Shown: piece after piece, positions 31,240 to 39,454 of the stretch
How positions within the stretch are numbered: the stretch's first letter is position 1
Layout of the letters: each line of letters starts with the position of its first letter
From: JALORV01 sp035498175
GTDB lineage: Bacteria; Pseudomonadota; Gammaproteobacteria; Burkholderiales; Burkholderiaceae_F
Length of the DNA: 44,884 nucleotides
Direction of reading: 5' to 3'
Assembly (NCBI GenBank): GCA_035498175.1
Contig: DATKAJ010000086.1
Span: 1 to 44,884 of the forward strand
The notes under the pieces: model-generated
What the model saw: only the letters and a program-made list of their open reading frames with translations
Told to the model about the DNA's origin: nothing
Database searches by the model: none
Position numbers and translations under genes: made by a program

Positions 31240-33150
31240 CTAGATAACGACCTGCGTCCCGATCTCGATCACGCGGTTCGGCGGGATGTGGAAGAAGTCT
31301 GACGCCGGCTGCGCCACGCGCATCATCCAGCCGAAGAGCCGCTCGCGCCAGTCGGCCATGCCGCCCGGCCGCCCGGTCAGCACGGTCTCGCGCGACAGGA
31401 AAAACGACGTCGCTTCCAGGTCGAGACGGAAATCAGAGTGGCGCTCGAGCCTGCGCGCGATGTCGGCGATGTCGTACGAATCCTTGAAGCCGAGATAGAC
31501 CTTCACGTAGAAGCAGTTCTCGCCGAGCGCGCGGATCTCCGCACCATATTCGGGGTCGACGCGTGGCACGGCCTGGGCGACCGCGGTCAGGAAGATCACC
31601 CGCTCGTGCAGAACGCGGTTGTGCTTCAGGTTGTGCAGCAGTGCCAGTGGCACTCCGTCAACGCCCCCGGACATGAAGACAGCCGTCCCCTCCACCCGAT
31701 GCGGCGGGAACGCAGCCAGGCTCTGGATGAAAGGTTCCAGTGCCAGACCCGCGCGCGCACGCTCGGCCTTGACGAGCTCGCGGCCGCGCTTCCAAGTGGA
31801 GAAGAGGAAGAACAGGATCGCGCCGAACGCGAGCGGGAACCAGCCGCCGTGCGTCACCTTCACCGAGTTGGCGATCAGGAACGCGATATCGAGCGCGAGC
31901 AGCGGCACCAGCAGCAGCGAGATCTTCCACGGCGCCCAGTCCCAGCGATAGCGTGCCACGATCATCACGCCGAGCGTCGTGATGCCCATCGTGCTCGACA
32001 CCGCGATGCCGTACGCGGCCGCGAGCGCCGACGAGGTGCCGAATCCGACGACCAGCATCATCACGATGCCCAGCAGCAGCCAGTTCACCAGCGGGACGTA
32101 GATCTGGCCCGCGGCGGTATCCGACGTGAATTGCACCGCGACGCGCGGCAGATAACCGAGCTTGCTCGCCTGGCTGGTGATCGAATACGCGCCCGAGATG
32201 ACCGCCTGCGACGCGATCACCGTCGCAGCGGTCGCCAGCACCACCAGCGGCAGCTGCAGCCAGTCCGGCGCGAGGAGGAAGAACGGATTCTTGACGGCGT
32301 CGGGGTTCGCGAGGACCAGGCTGCCCTGTCCGAAATAATTGAGAAGCAGGCTCGGCATCACCAGCCAGAACCACGCGATGCGGATCGGATGCGGTCCGAA
32401 GTGGCCCATGTCCGCATAAAGCGCTTCGCCGCCCGTCACCGCGAGGAAAACCGCCGCCATTACGGCCATCGTCATGCCCGGATGCGCCACGAAATAGCGG
32501 ATGGCGTGCGCCGGCTCGATCGCGGCCAGCACTCCGGGGTTGCGTGCGATCTGCATGGCGCCGAGCACCGCGAGCGCCCCGAACCAGACCACCATGATGG
32601 GGCCGAAGATGCTCCCCACCCGGGCCGTGCCGAAGCGCTGCACGGCAAACAGCGCGAACAGCACGGTCAGCGTCAATGGCACAACCATCGGCGTGAATTT
32701 CGGCGAAACCACCTCGAGCCCTTCGATCGCCGAAAGCACCGAGATCGCCGGCGTGATCGCGCTGTCGCCATAGAACATCGAGGCACCGAGAAGGCCGAGC
32801 GCCACCGCCGTGCCGTTCAGCCGCCCGCGCGCCGGAAGCTGGCGCATTACCAGGGCCAGAAGGGCCAGGATGCCGCCCTCGCCATCGTTGCTTGCCCGCA
32901 GCACGATCAGCACGTACTTGACGGACACGACCAGCGTGATGGCCCAGAAGATCATCGACAGCACGCCCATGACGTCGGGCGCGCCGACGCCGGCGCCGTG
33001 TTCGCCGCCGACGCTTTCCTTGAATGCGTACAGCGGACTGGTTCCGATGTCGCCGTAGACGACGCCGATGGCGGAAAGTGTCAGCGCGAGCAGACCCTGA
33101 CGTTCGCCATGCGAGGGTGGAGCCTGGGGGTCAATGATTGCGGTCGACAT
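31240..33150 (-). CDS. kup: Kup-family potassium uptake protein
   Basis: 636-residue KUP/HAK/KT potassium:proton symporter in the inner membrane. It opens with the family signature ALTLSAIGVVYGDIGTSPLYAF. ASNDGEGGILALLAL, LLGASMFYGDSAITPAISVLSA, GGEALYADMGHFG and the long membrane region follow. A C-terminal soluble domain (about 470-636) contains GTAVFMSGGVDGVPLALLHNLKHN. The length is close to E. coli Kup (622). ATG 33150 (protein begins MSTAII) is preferred over the in-frame ATG at 33186 because the first 12 residues of the longer form look unconserved; both lack a strong ribosome binding site. It stands alone and is divergent from the gene at 33419. Confidence 0.95.
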   Translation of the reverse strand: MSTAIIDPQAPPSHGERQGLLALTLSAIGVVYGDIGTSPLYAFKESVGGEHGAGVGAPDVMGVLSMIFWAITLVVSVKYVLIVLRASNDGEGGILALLALVMRQLPARGRLNGTAVALGLLGASMFYGDSAITPAISVLSAIEGLEVVSPKFTPMVVPLTLTVLFALFAVQRFGTARVGSIFGPIMVVWFGALAVLGAMQIARNPGVLAAIEPAHAIRYFVAHPGMTMAVMAAVFLAVTGGEALYADMGHFGPHPIRIAWFWLVMPSLLLNYFGQGSLVLANPDAVKNPFFLLAPDWLQLPLVVLATAATVIASQAVISGAYSITSQASKLGYLPRVAVQFTSDTAAGQIYVPLVNWLLLGIVMMLVVGFGTSSALAAAYGIAVSSTMGITTLGVMIVARYRWDWAPWKISLLLVPLLALDIAFLIANSVKVTHGGWFPLAFGAILFFLFSTWKRGRELVKAERARAGLALEPFIQSLAAFPPHRVEGTAVFMSGGVDGVPLALLHNLKHNRVLHERVIFLTAVAQAVPRVDPEYGAEIRALGENCFYVKVYLGFKDSYDIADIARRLERHSDFRLDLEATSFFLSRETVLTGRPGGMADWRERLFGWMMRVAQPASDFFHIPPNRVIEIGTQVVI

Positions 33151-33418
33151 CGGGTCGCCAATGGGCGTGTCAAGGCTACGCGCCATGCGCGGTAGGCGTC
33201 AGCAGCGCATAGGATACGCAGCAGAGCAGCGTCCCATCCGTACAACGCCCAGGCTTTCGTGGCGAACTACGGCGTTTGGCAGGCGCGCGGCGGTAGCATT
33301 CGACTGATCGAGCGCACTGCGGCGACCCGGCTCGGCGTTGCCGAGCGGGGGTGGACACAGCTGCGACCGGACTGTGCGGTCACGAGGCCGCCGTGGCCCT
33401 GCATGGGAGGAGTACGAG

Positions 33419-34057
33419 ATGAAGATCGGCATCCTGGGATCGGGCGAGGTCGCGAAATCCCTCGCGACAGGGTTCGTCAAGCACGGGCACGCGGTCAAGG
33501 TGGGGAGCCGCAGCCCGGGGAAGCTGACGAACTGGGCCAGTGGCCTGCCGGCCGCCGCCACCGGGACGTTCGAGGACGCCGCGGAGTTCGGTGACGTCGT
33601 CGTACTCGCCGTCAAGGGCACGGCGGCGCTGGAAGCACTGCAGCTTGCCGGTGCGCATCATCTGGCAGGGAAGACGGTGATCGACGCCACTAATCCGATC
33701 GCCGACGCCCCGCCCGTCAACGGTGTGCTGAAGTTCTTCACCACCCTCGACGAATCGCTCATGGAGCGCCTGCAGCGGGCGTTTCCGGAGGCTCATCTGG
33801 TGAAGGCGTTCAATTCCGTTGGCAACGCCTGCATGGTCGATCCCGGCTTCAAGGCGGGCAAGCCGACCATGTTCATTTGCGGCAACAGCGAAGGGGCCAA
33901 GGCCACGGTGCGCTCCGTGCTCGACCAGTTCGGTTGGGAGACCGCGGACATGGGGTCGGTCGAAGCGGCGCGCGCCATCGAGCCGCTGTGCATGCTGTGG
34001 TGCATCCCGGGGTTCCTTCACAACGACTGGGTGCACGCTTTCAAGCTGCTGCAGTAG
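33419..34057 (+). CDS. NADPH-dependent F420-reductase-like NAD(P)-binding protein
   Basis: 212-residue Rossmann protein of the F420_oxidored (PF03807) family. The dinucleotide motif GILGSGEVAKSL (about 4-15) is followed by VGSRSP, DVVVLAVKG, VIDATNPIA and LVKAFNSVG. Bacteria of this kind usually lack F420, so these proteins are generally annotated as NAD(P)-binding reductases of unknown substrate. GGAGGAG at 33406-33412 with six bases spacing gives an excellent start at ATG 33419. No operon partner is evident. Confidence 0.9.
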   Translation: MKIGILGSGEVAKSLATGFVKHGHAVKVGSRSPGKLTNWASGLPAAATGTFEDAAEFGDVVVLAVKGTAALEALQLAGAHHLAGKTVIDATNPIADAPPVNGVLKFFTTLDESLMERLQRAFPEAHLVKAFNSVGNACMVDPGFKAGKPTMFICGNSEGAKATVRSVLDQFGWETADMGSVEAARAIEPLCMLWCIPGFLHNDWVHAFKLLQ

Positions 34058-34201
34058 CAACGGGCGCCGGGCTCGTCGAAGCACCCGGCTGCCTGCCGCG
34101 TCGGGTCGCAACAGCGCGGGACGCTTGACGCGAACGCGCCTGCCCGGGACATTCGAGCCGGCACAGGGTGCTGCGCGACCTTTTCATCCGCCCGACCCTC
34201 G

Positions 34202-34414
34202 ATGAACAGCGACACGGACATCTCTTCGACACAATGGGCCGCGGCCATCGCCCCCTTCCTCGCCCTCCTGATCCCGATTGCGCTCGGCCCCGCATGCTGG
34301 ATCAAGCAGCGCTATGCGAGAGCGATCGTCAGCCTGCAGGCGTCGGCGGCCTCGGGCGCGTCGTCGCCGCGGCCACCGATAGCAGCCGCCGAAGCCGGCG
34401 CCCGAGCCATCTGA
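34202..34414 (+). CDS. Possible small single-helix membrane protein
   Basis: 70 codons from ATG 34202. A polar N-terminus with Ser, Asp and Thr is followed by one hydrophobic segment (WAAAIAPFLALLIPIALGPA, about 12-31), a basic stop-transfer KQRYAR and an Ala/Ser/Pro-rich tail. Codon third positions favour G/C. There is no ribosome binding site and no family is recognised. It lies 34 bases before the spike-like gene on the same strand. Otherwise the 391 bases between 34057 and 34449 hold only a weak GC hairpin just after the reductase gene. Confidence 0.42.
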   Translation: MNSDTDISSTQWAAAIAPFLALLIPIALGPACWIKQRYARAIVSLQASAASGASSPRPPIAAAEAGARAI

Positions 34415-34448
34415 ACAGGCGGGCAAATCTCTGAAGGAGAGGGACTCC

Positions 34449-35093
34449 ATGGCGATCCTTGAAGGTGTGTACTCCGCTTCGGTCATCGACAACCGTGATC
34501 CGGAGAACCTTGCACGCGTGCGGGTGCGTATCGCTTCGCTGGCGGAGACGAAGGCCGGGCTCTGGGCCCGCCTTGCGACGTTGATGGCGGGTTCGCAGCG
34601 CGGCACGCTGTTCGTGCCGGAGGTCGGCGATGAAGTCCTCATCGCGTTCGAGCGCGGGGACATCAGACAGCCTTATGTCATCGGTTCGCTGTGGAACGCG
34701 AAGTCGCCACCGCCTTCGGGCGGGGCTTCGGTCAACGACGTGAAGCTGATCCGCTCGCGCAACGGCGTCACCTTGCGCATCCTTGACGACGCGAACACGG
34801 GCAAGCTCACGCTCGAAACCTCGGGTGGACAGCGCATCGTTCTCGAAGAGAGTCCGGGCGCGATCCGCATCGAAGACAGCAGCGGCAGCATCGTGAAGCT
34901 CTCGCCGACCGGAGTGGAGATTGCTGCTGCCGGGACCGTGAAGATCGCGGCTTCGGCCATCGACCTGAGCGCGGCAGCGATCAGCTTTCACGCAGGCATT
35001 GCGCGCTTCGACGGGGTCGTCCAGTGCCAGACCCTGGTCAGCGACTCGGTCGTCGCCAGCAGTTACACGCCCGGCGCCGGCAACGTCTTCTGA
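34449..35093 (+). CDS. Phage baseplate assembly protein V / gp5-like spike protein
   Basis: 214-residue spike protein of the gp5/VgrG OB-fold family (PF04717). The N-terminal half (1-80) has the OB fold with ARVRVRI, VPEVGDEVLIAFERGDIRQPYVIGSL-type pattern and the typical WNAKSPPP ending. The C-terminal half is repetitive and beta-rich (KLTLETSGGQRIVLEE, IRIEDSSGSIVKL, VEIAAAGTVKIAASAIDLSA), as in a trimeric beta-helix, and finishes YTPGAGNVF, a tail seen in contractile-injection spikes. The N-terminal gp27-like domain of T6SS VgrG is absent. AAGGAG at 34434-34439 supports the start. No sheath, tube or baseplate gene is nearby, so it is a solitary spike or a remnant. Confidence 0.85.
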   Translation: MAILEGVYSASVIDNRDPENLARVRVRIASLAETKAGLWARLATLMAGSQRGTLFVPEVGDEVLIAFERGDIRQPYVIGSLWNAKSPPPSGGASVNDVKLIRSRNGVTLRILDDANTGKLTLETSGGQRIVLEESPGAIRIEDSSGSIVKLSPTGVEIAAAGTVKIAASAIDLSAAAISFHAGIARFDGVVQCQTLVSDSVVASSYTPGAGNVF

Positions 35094-35107
35094 AGCCATC
35101 TTCAGAA
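35088..35107 (+). repeat. Perfect hairpin spanning the spike gene stop codon
   Basis: TTCTGAAG (35088-35095) and CTTCAGAA (35100-35107) are perfectly complementary, with a four-base loop CCAT. The TGA stop of the spike gene (35091-35093) lies inside the left arm. It is moderately AT-rich and has no T-run, so it is not a standard intrinsic terminator; an mRNA 3'-end stability structure or a protein-binding palindrome is possible. Confidence 0.6.
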
Positions 35108-35309
35108 ACGAGGGGCTGCGATCGGACGACCCGGATAAACGTGAGTCCCGCGAGCGGAATGCGTGACCGCCCGTGCTCAAATCATGGCCAGGCACGCCGA
35201 TAGGCTAGTGGCGACAGCGGCCCACGAAAGCGGGGCTCGGTGTTTGCTGGTGTCAACAGGGCCGCATCGAGCAACGTTGATGGGCTGAAGAGGCTGGAAG
35301 GAGGAGCTT

Positions 35310-35858
35310 GTGGACAGTTCGATGATCAAGGGAGTCGTGATCGGCGGGATCGCGATGGTCGTGCTGACGGCAGGGGGCGTGACGGGCTACAAGGCGCTGA
35401 CCCGGCCGACGTCGGCCGACGTCGTTGCCGTCAAGGAAGTCATGCAGACAGTCAACACGCCGCGCGAGGAGTGCCAAGACGTGCAGGTCCAGAAGCAGGC
35501 GCCGGTGAAGGATCCGAACCGCATCACGGGCAGCGTGATCGGCGGCGTAGCTGGCGGCGTGCTGGGGCACCAGATCGGCGGCGGCAAGGGCAAGACTCTG
35601 GCCACGGTGGCCGGCGCTGCCGGAGGTGCCTACGCAGGCAACCAGGTCCAGAAGAACATGCAGGAGAAAGACGTCGAGACCGTGACGGAAAGGCGCTGTC
35701 ACACCGTCAACGAGACATCGAAGAAGCTTGTGGGCTACGACGTGACCTATCGACTCTCCGGCAAGGAAGGCGTGGTTCGCACGTCGTTCAAGCCCGGCGC
35801 GACGATTCCCGTGAAGGACGGACAGCTGGTTCTCGTCCCGCCGGAAAATTCGAAGTGA
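35310..35858 (+). CDS. Glycine-zipper (2TM) envelope protein
   Basis: 182 residues. The N-terminal membrane segment is at about 8-27 (VVIGGIAMVVLTAGGVTGY). A periplasmic linker with a Cys and Lys/Gln follows, then a glycine-zipper region at about 72-112 (GSVIGGVAGGVLGHQIGGG and GAAGGAYAGNQVQ), like the Rickettsia 17-kDa antigen/SlyB group. The C-terminus has a small conserved domain with CHTV, YDVTYRLSGKEG and PGATIPV. Such proteins associate with the outer membrane or peptidoglycan; the exact role is unknown. The start is GTG 35310 behind a very strong GGAGG (35300-35304). A later in-frame ATG (35322) is less well placed. Confidence 0.88.
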   Translation: MDSSMIKGVVIGGIAMVVLTAGGVTGYKALTRPTSADVVAVKEVMQTVNTPREECQDVQVQKQAPVKDPNRITGSVIGGVAGGVLGHQIGGGKGKTLATVAGAAGGAYAGNQVQKNMQEKDVETVTERRCHTVNETSKKLVGYDVTYRLSGKEGVVRTSFKPGATIPVKDGQLVLVPPENSK

Positions 35859-36086
35859 GTGCCGCCGCCATCGGCTGACGGCGTTCCGGCGTCCCGCGTT
35901 TATCGGCCCTCAGCGGCGGCGCGCGGCAGTTTGCCGGTATCGGCACCGGCGCGTCGAATCGCCAATCGCTGATTCTGCGCAACCCGGTGCAGTACAAGGT
36001 AGCGCGGACCGCCGCTCTGCCGGTGGTTGCCCTCGACGTCGACGGCGGGCTTGACTACGGGCCCGCCATCGCGCCGCGCCTCTCGG

Positions 36087-36507
36087 CTACTTGCCGGGAT
36101 GCGAATCGAGGAACTCCTTGGCCTTTCCTTCGGCCTTCTGCAGCGGCTGATCCCATCGCTTCGATCATCTTGCGACGCGCTTCCTCGCGCAGCGTCTGGA
36201 ACTTCTGCTGCTGCTCCGGATTCAGCAGCGGCATCATCTTCGCGTCGAACGAGGTGCCAATCTCGCGCAGCTTCTCGCCCTTCTTCAGCCCGCTCAGCGC
36301 GGTGTCCTTCTTCAAGGCCCCGAGCTGCGTCAGCTCGTCTTTCAGGATTGGCGCAAGGCGAGTTTCGAGAGACTCAAGGACGTCAGCTCTTCTACGGATG
36401 TTGCACGTCAGTTGCTCGTAAGGCGCCTTGCTCCAGCCGCGCTGACGCCGGTCAATACCGGGCACCACACCGGTGCAAGGATGGGCTCGCACGCAACGGG
36501 CCATCAA
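36087..36507 (-). pseudogene. Frameshifted, N-terminally truncated fragment of a Spy/CpxP-like helical protein
   Basis: Minus-strand translation gives RLAPILKDELTQLGALKKD, then LREIGTSFDAKMMPLLNPEQQ and KFQTLREEARRKMIEAMG, the look of a small periplasmic helical (Spy/CpxP-like or Spy-regulated) protein. After MIEAMG the frame degenerates. Shifting one base at the GGG run (plus-strand 36152-36154) instead yields DQPLQKAEGKAKEFLDSHPGK and a stop at 36089-36087. No signal peptide or plausible start is found, because the adjacent nuclease gene begins at 36507. It is either a decayed remnant or an intact-but-misread C-terminus with one extra base. The rest of the 648-base gap (35859-36086) shows no convincing gene. 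Confidence 0.6.
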
Positions 36508-37880
36508 TGCGATTGACGTTTCTGGGTGCGGCCGGCGAAGTGACCGGATCCTGCCTGCTGGTCGAGGCCGGTCGCGTCCGCTTCATCGTCGATTGCGGAA
36601 TGTTCCAGGGCGGACGTGAGGCAGGGCGACGCAACCGGGAGGCGTTTGAGCGCGACCTCGGGCGGCTCGACTTCGCCCTGCTGACGCACGCGCACATCGA
36701 TCATTGCGGACTGCTGCCGCGCTTCGCGCGGGGCGTGCGCACTCTCGTCTATTGCACCAAGCCCACCGCGGATCTCGTCCCGGTCATGCTGCACGACAGC
36801 GCGCATCTGCAGGCGCGGGGTAGCAGCAAGGCGGGGCGCGGCGCGTCCGAGGCGCCGCTGTACGAGGCCGAGGACGTCGACCGGCTGGCGACACAGCTCA
36901 TCGGCGTTCCGTTCGACGTCGAATTCGCGCCGCACGCCGATGTCAAGGTGCGGCTGCGCAGCGCCGGACACATTGTCGGCGCGGCGTTCGCCGAGATCCG
37001 CTTGCGCGACGGACCGCGCGAGCGGCTGCTCGTGGTCTCCGGCGATATCGGCGAGGCTTCCCCGCTCGTCGTGCGCAAGCGCGCGGCCGCGGTCGATGCC
37101 GACATCCTGGTCATGGAATCGACCTACGGCGACCGCAACCATCGCTCGCTGCAGGAGACCGAGGACGAGCTGGTCGAAGTGCTCGAGGACACGCTGCAGC
37201 GGCGTCGCGGCAACGTGGTCGTGCCCGCGTTCGCCCTCGGACGCACGCAGGACTTCCTGATCCTGCTGTACCGCCTTGCGCAGGCCGGGCGGATCAGGGC
37301 CCCGCTGGTCTTCGTCGATTCGCCGCTGGCAGCGCGGGCCAGCGCGGTCACCTTCCGCCACCTCGAAGCCCTCGACGACATTGCGCATGAGTTCCACGCC
37401 GCGGAGCGCGCGCGCAAGCTTCCGTTCGCGCTGCGCTACACGGAAGATGTCGATGACTCGATGTTCCTGAACTCCATCTCGAGCGGAGCGCTGATCATCT
37501 CGGCGAGCGGCATGTGCGAGGCCGGCCGGATCCGTCATCATCTGCGCCACAACCTGTTCCGCCGTGAATGCGCGATCCTGTTCACCGGATTCCAGGCCGC
37601 GGGCACGCTCGGCCGCCGGATCGTCGACGGCGCTCGCAGTGTTCAGCTCTTCGGCGATACCGTGCCGGTGCGCGCAAGCGTGCACACCCTGGGCGGGCTG
37701 TCCGCGCACGCAGGTCAGGACGGACTGATCGGCTGGATGCAGGGACTCCAGCGCAAGCCCGCGATGACCTACATCGTGCACGGCGAGCCCGAAGCAGCCC
37801 ACGCGCTTTCCGCGCGCGTCGCTCGCGAACTGAGGTGGCCGACGACCATCGCCGAGCCGGAGAAGCGCTATGACATCTGA
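36507..37880 (+). CDS. Metallo-beta-lactamase / beta-CASP RNA-processing exonuclease
   Basis: 457-residue MBL-fold nuclease with an inserted beta-CASP domain and a C-terminal RMMBL (KH-less) segment, the CPSF73/YSH1-like class that acts on RNA. The zinc motif HAHIDH is at 61-66 (His61, His63, Asp65, His66), with further ligand motifs RSAGHIVG and VSGDIGE. The beta-CASP region shows ESTYGDRNH, VVPAFALGRTQDFLILL, ISASGMCEAGRIRHHL, HTLGGLSAHAGQ and IVHGEPE. ATG 36507 starts right at the first strand (MRLTFLGAAGEVTGS); no ribosome binding site is evident. It overlaps the next gene by 11 bases, so the pair is translationally coupled. It probably degrades or trims RNA in the cytosol. Confidence 0.94.
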   Translation: MRLTFLGAAGEVTGSCLLVEAGRVRFIVDCGMFQGGREAGRRNREAFERDLGRLDFALLTHAHIDHCGLLPRFARGVRTLVYCTKPTADLVPVMLHDSAHLQARGSSKAGRGASEAPLYEAEDVDRLATQLIGVPFDVEFAPHADVKVRLRSAGHIVGAAFAEIRLRDGPRERLLVVSGDIGEASPLVVRKRAAAVDADILVMESTYGDRNHRSLQETEDELVEVLEDTLQRRRGNVVVPAFALGRTQDFLILLYRLAQAGRIRAPLVFVDSPLAARASAVTFRHLEALDDIAHEFHAAERARKLPFALRYTEDVDDSMFLNSISSGALIISASGMCEAGRIRHHLRHNLFRRECAILFTGFQAAGTLGRRIVDGARSVQLFGDTVPVRASVHTLGGLSAHAGQDGLIGWMQGLQRKPAMTYIVHGEPEAAHALSARVARELRWPTTIAEPEKRYDI

Positions 37881-39438
37881 CTCGGCGAATCGCACCGCGG
37901 CGCCATCCGCGCTGGCGCTGCGCCGCGTCGGCATCGATACCACCATGGAGAACGTGGCGTTCCTGCATCGCGCCTGCCCGCTTTACCTGACCGAGGGCTT
38001 CCAGGCGCTGGCGAAGGTCGAACTGCTGGCCGGTGATCGATCGATCCTCGCGACGCTCAACATCGTCGACGACGAGAGCATCGTCGGCAAGCAGGAAGTC
38101 GGCCTGTCCGAGCCGGCGTACGCCCGCTTCGAGGTGGCCGCCGGAACCTCGGTGCAGGTCAGCCACGTGACGCCGCCGGCATCGCTGCTCGCGCTCCGCC
38201 GCAAGGTCGCCGGCGAGCGACTGGAGCGTGCCGACTATCACGCGCTAATGCGCGACGTCGCGCAGCACCGCTACAGTGCGATCGAACTGGCGGCGTTCGT
38301 GGTGTCGACCGGCCACTTCGACCTCGACCGCGAGGAAGTGGTCTTCCTGACCGAAGGGATGGTCGCCGCCGGTCGCAGGCTCGACTGGCGCGAGCGGCCC
38401 GTCGTGGACAAGCATTCGATCGGCGGCATCGCCGGCAACCGCACCTCGATGCTGATCGTGCCGATCGTAGCCGCGCACGGGATGCTGATCCCGAAGACAT
38501 CGTCGCGCGCAATCACGTCGCCGGCCGGCACCGCCGACACGATGGAGTGCCTCGCGAACGTCGAACTGGGCTTCGCGCGCATGCAGGAGATCGTGCACGA
38601 GCTGCGGGGGTGCCTCGCCTGGGGCGGTACGTCCGACCTCGCTCCCGCGGACGACGTGCTGATCTCCGTGGAGCGTCCCCTGTCGCTCGACTCGCCGGGT
38701 CAGATGGTCGCCTCGATCCTGTCGAAGAAAATCGCCGCCGGCTCGACGCACCTGGTGCTCGACATTCCGCTTGGACCGAGCGCAAAGGTGCGATCGATGC
38801 CCGAGGCGCAGCGGCTGCGCAAGCTGTTCGAGTTCGTCGCCGAGCGGCTGCGGCTCACGCTCGACGTCGTGATCACCGATGGACGCCAGCCGGTCGGGTG
38901 CGGCATCGGCCCGATGCTCGAGGCGCGCGATGTCATGCGCGTGCTCAATGGCGATCCGCGCGCGCCCGCGGACCTGCGCCAGAAGGCCCTGCGGCTCGCA
39001 GGTCGTGTGATCGAGTTCGACGCCGACGTGCACGGCGGAGAAGGTTTCGCGATCGCGCGCGAGATTCTCGACTCGGGCCGCGCACTCGCGAAGATGAACG
39101 CAATCATCGACGCGCAGGGCCGGCGCCCCTTCGATCCGGAGCGACCCGCGCTCGCCCCTCACACTTTCGAAGTCGCGGCCCCCACGGACGGCTTCGTCAA
39201 CGCGATCGACAACGAACGACTGGTCCGGCTGGCGCGGCTTTCAGGCGCGCCAAAAGTGATGGGCGCCGGCGTCGACCTGCTGCGCAAGGTCGGCGACACC
39301 GTCAGCCGCGGCGATCCCCTGTATCGCGTGCACGCTGCCTACGCATCGGACCTTCGCTTCGCGCGTGACTGGGCCGACCAGGGCAGCGGCTACCTCGTCG
39401 GCGAGCCTGCCACTACTCCGCAGCTTGCGGAATTCTGA
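37870..39438 (+). CDS. Thymidine/AMP phosphorylase family protein
   Basis: 522-residue nucleoside/nucleotide phosphorylase of the long type that resembles archaeal AMP phosphorylase: an extra N-terminal domain (about 20-100, with a LLAGDRSILATLNIVDD-like segment) precedes the DeoA-like helical and alpha/beta domains. DKHSIGGIAGNRTSMLI binds phosphate, and KTSSRAITSPAGTADTMECLANV is the substrate loop. The C-terminus has VHGGEGF and a final all-beta domain. It phosphorolyses NMPs or pyrimidine nucleosides to base and sugar phosphate. GGAG at 37859-37862 precedes ATG 37870, 11 bases inside the upstream nuclease gene. The physical coupling suggests RNA breakdown feeding nucleotide phosphorolysis. 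The PRPP-synthase-like gene often found nearby in other genomes is not seen here. Confidence 0.93.
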   Translation: MTSDSANRTAAPSALALRRVGIDTTMENVAFLHRACPLYLTEGFQALAKVELLAGDRSILATLNIVDDESIVGKQEVGLSEPAYARFEVAAGTSVQVSHVTPPASLLALRRKVAGERLERADYHALMRDVAQHRYSAIELAAFVVSTGHFDLDREEVVFLTEGMVAAGRRLDWRERPVVDKHSIGGIAGNRTSMLIVPIVAAHGMLIPKTSSRAITSPAGTADTMECLANVELGFARMQEIVHELRGCLAWGGTSDLAPADDVLISVERPLSLDSPGQMVASILSKKIAAGSTHLVLDIPLGPSAKVRSMPEAQRLRKLFEFVAERLRLTLDVVITDGRQPVGCGIGPMLEARDVMRVLNGDPRAPADLRQKALRLAGRVIEFDADVHGGEGFAIAREILDSGRALAKMNAIIDAQGRRPFDPERPALAPHTFEVAAPTDGFVNAIDNERLVRLARLSGAPKVMGAGVDLLRKVGDTVSRGDPLYRVHAAYASDLRFARDWADQGSGYLVGEPATTPQLAEF

Positions 39439-39454
39439 ACGCGGAGGGCACCAC

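Noticed and set aside
33419..34057. F420-dependent metabolism.
   Set aside because: Family resemblance alone; no F420 biosynthesis or other F420-linked gene is visible and such proteins are common in organisms without F420.
34449..35093. Calling a prophage or a type VI secretion locus from the spike gene.
   Set aside because: Only one 214-residue spike is present. It has no gp27-like VgrG domain, sheath, tube, capsid, integrase or terminase within the window.
36507..39438. A full archaeal-type AMP/RuBisCO pathway.
   Set aside because: Only the phosphorylase-like gene is present; no ribose-1,5-bisphosphate isomerase or RuBisCO is encoded in the window.
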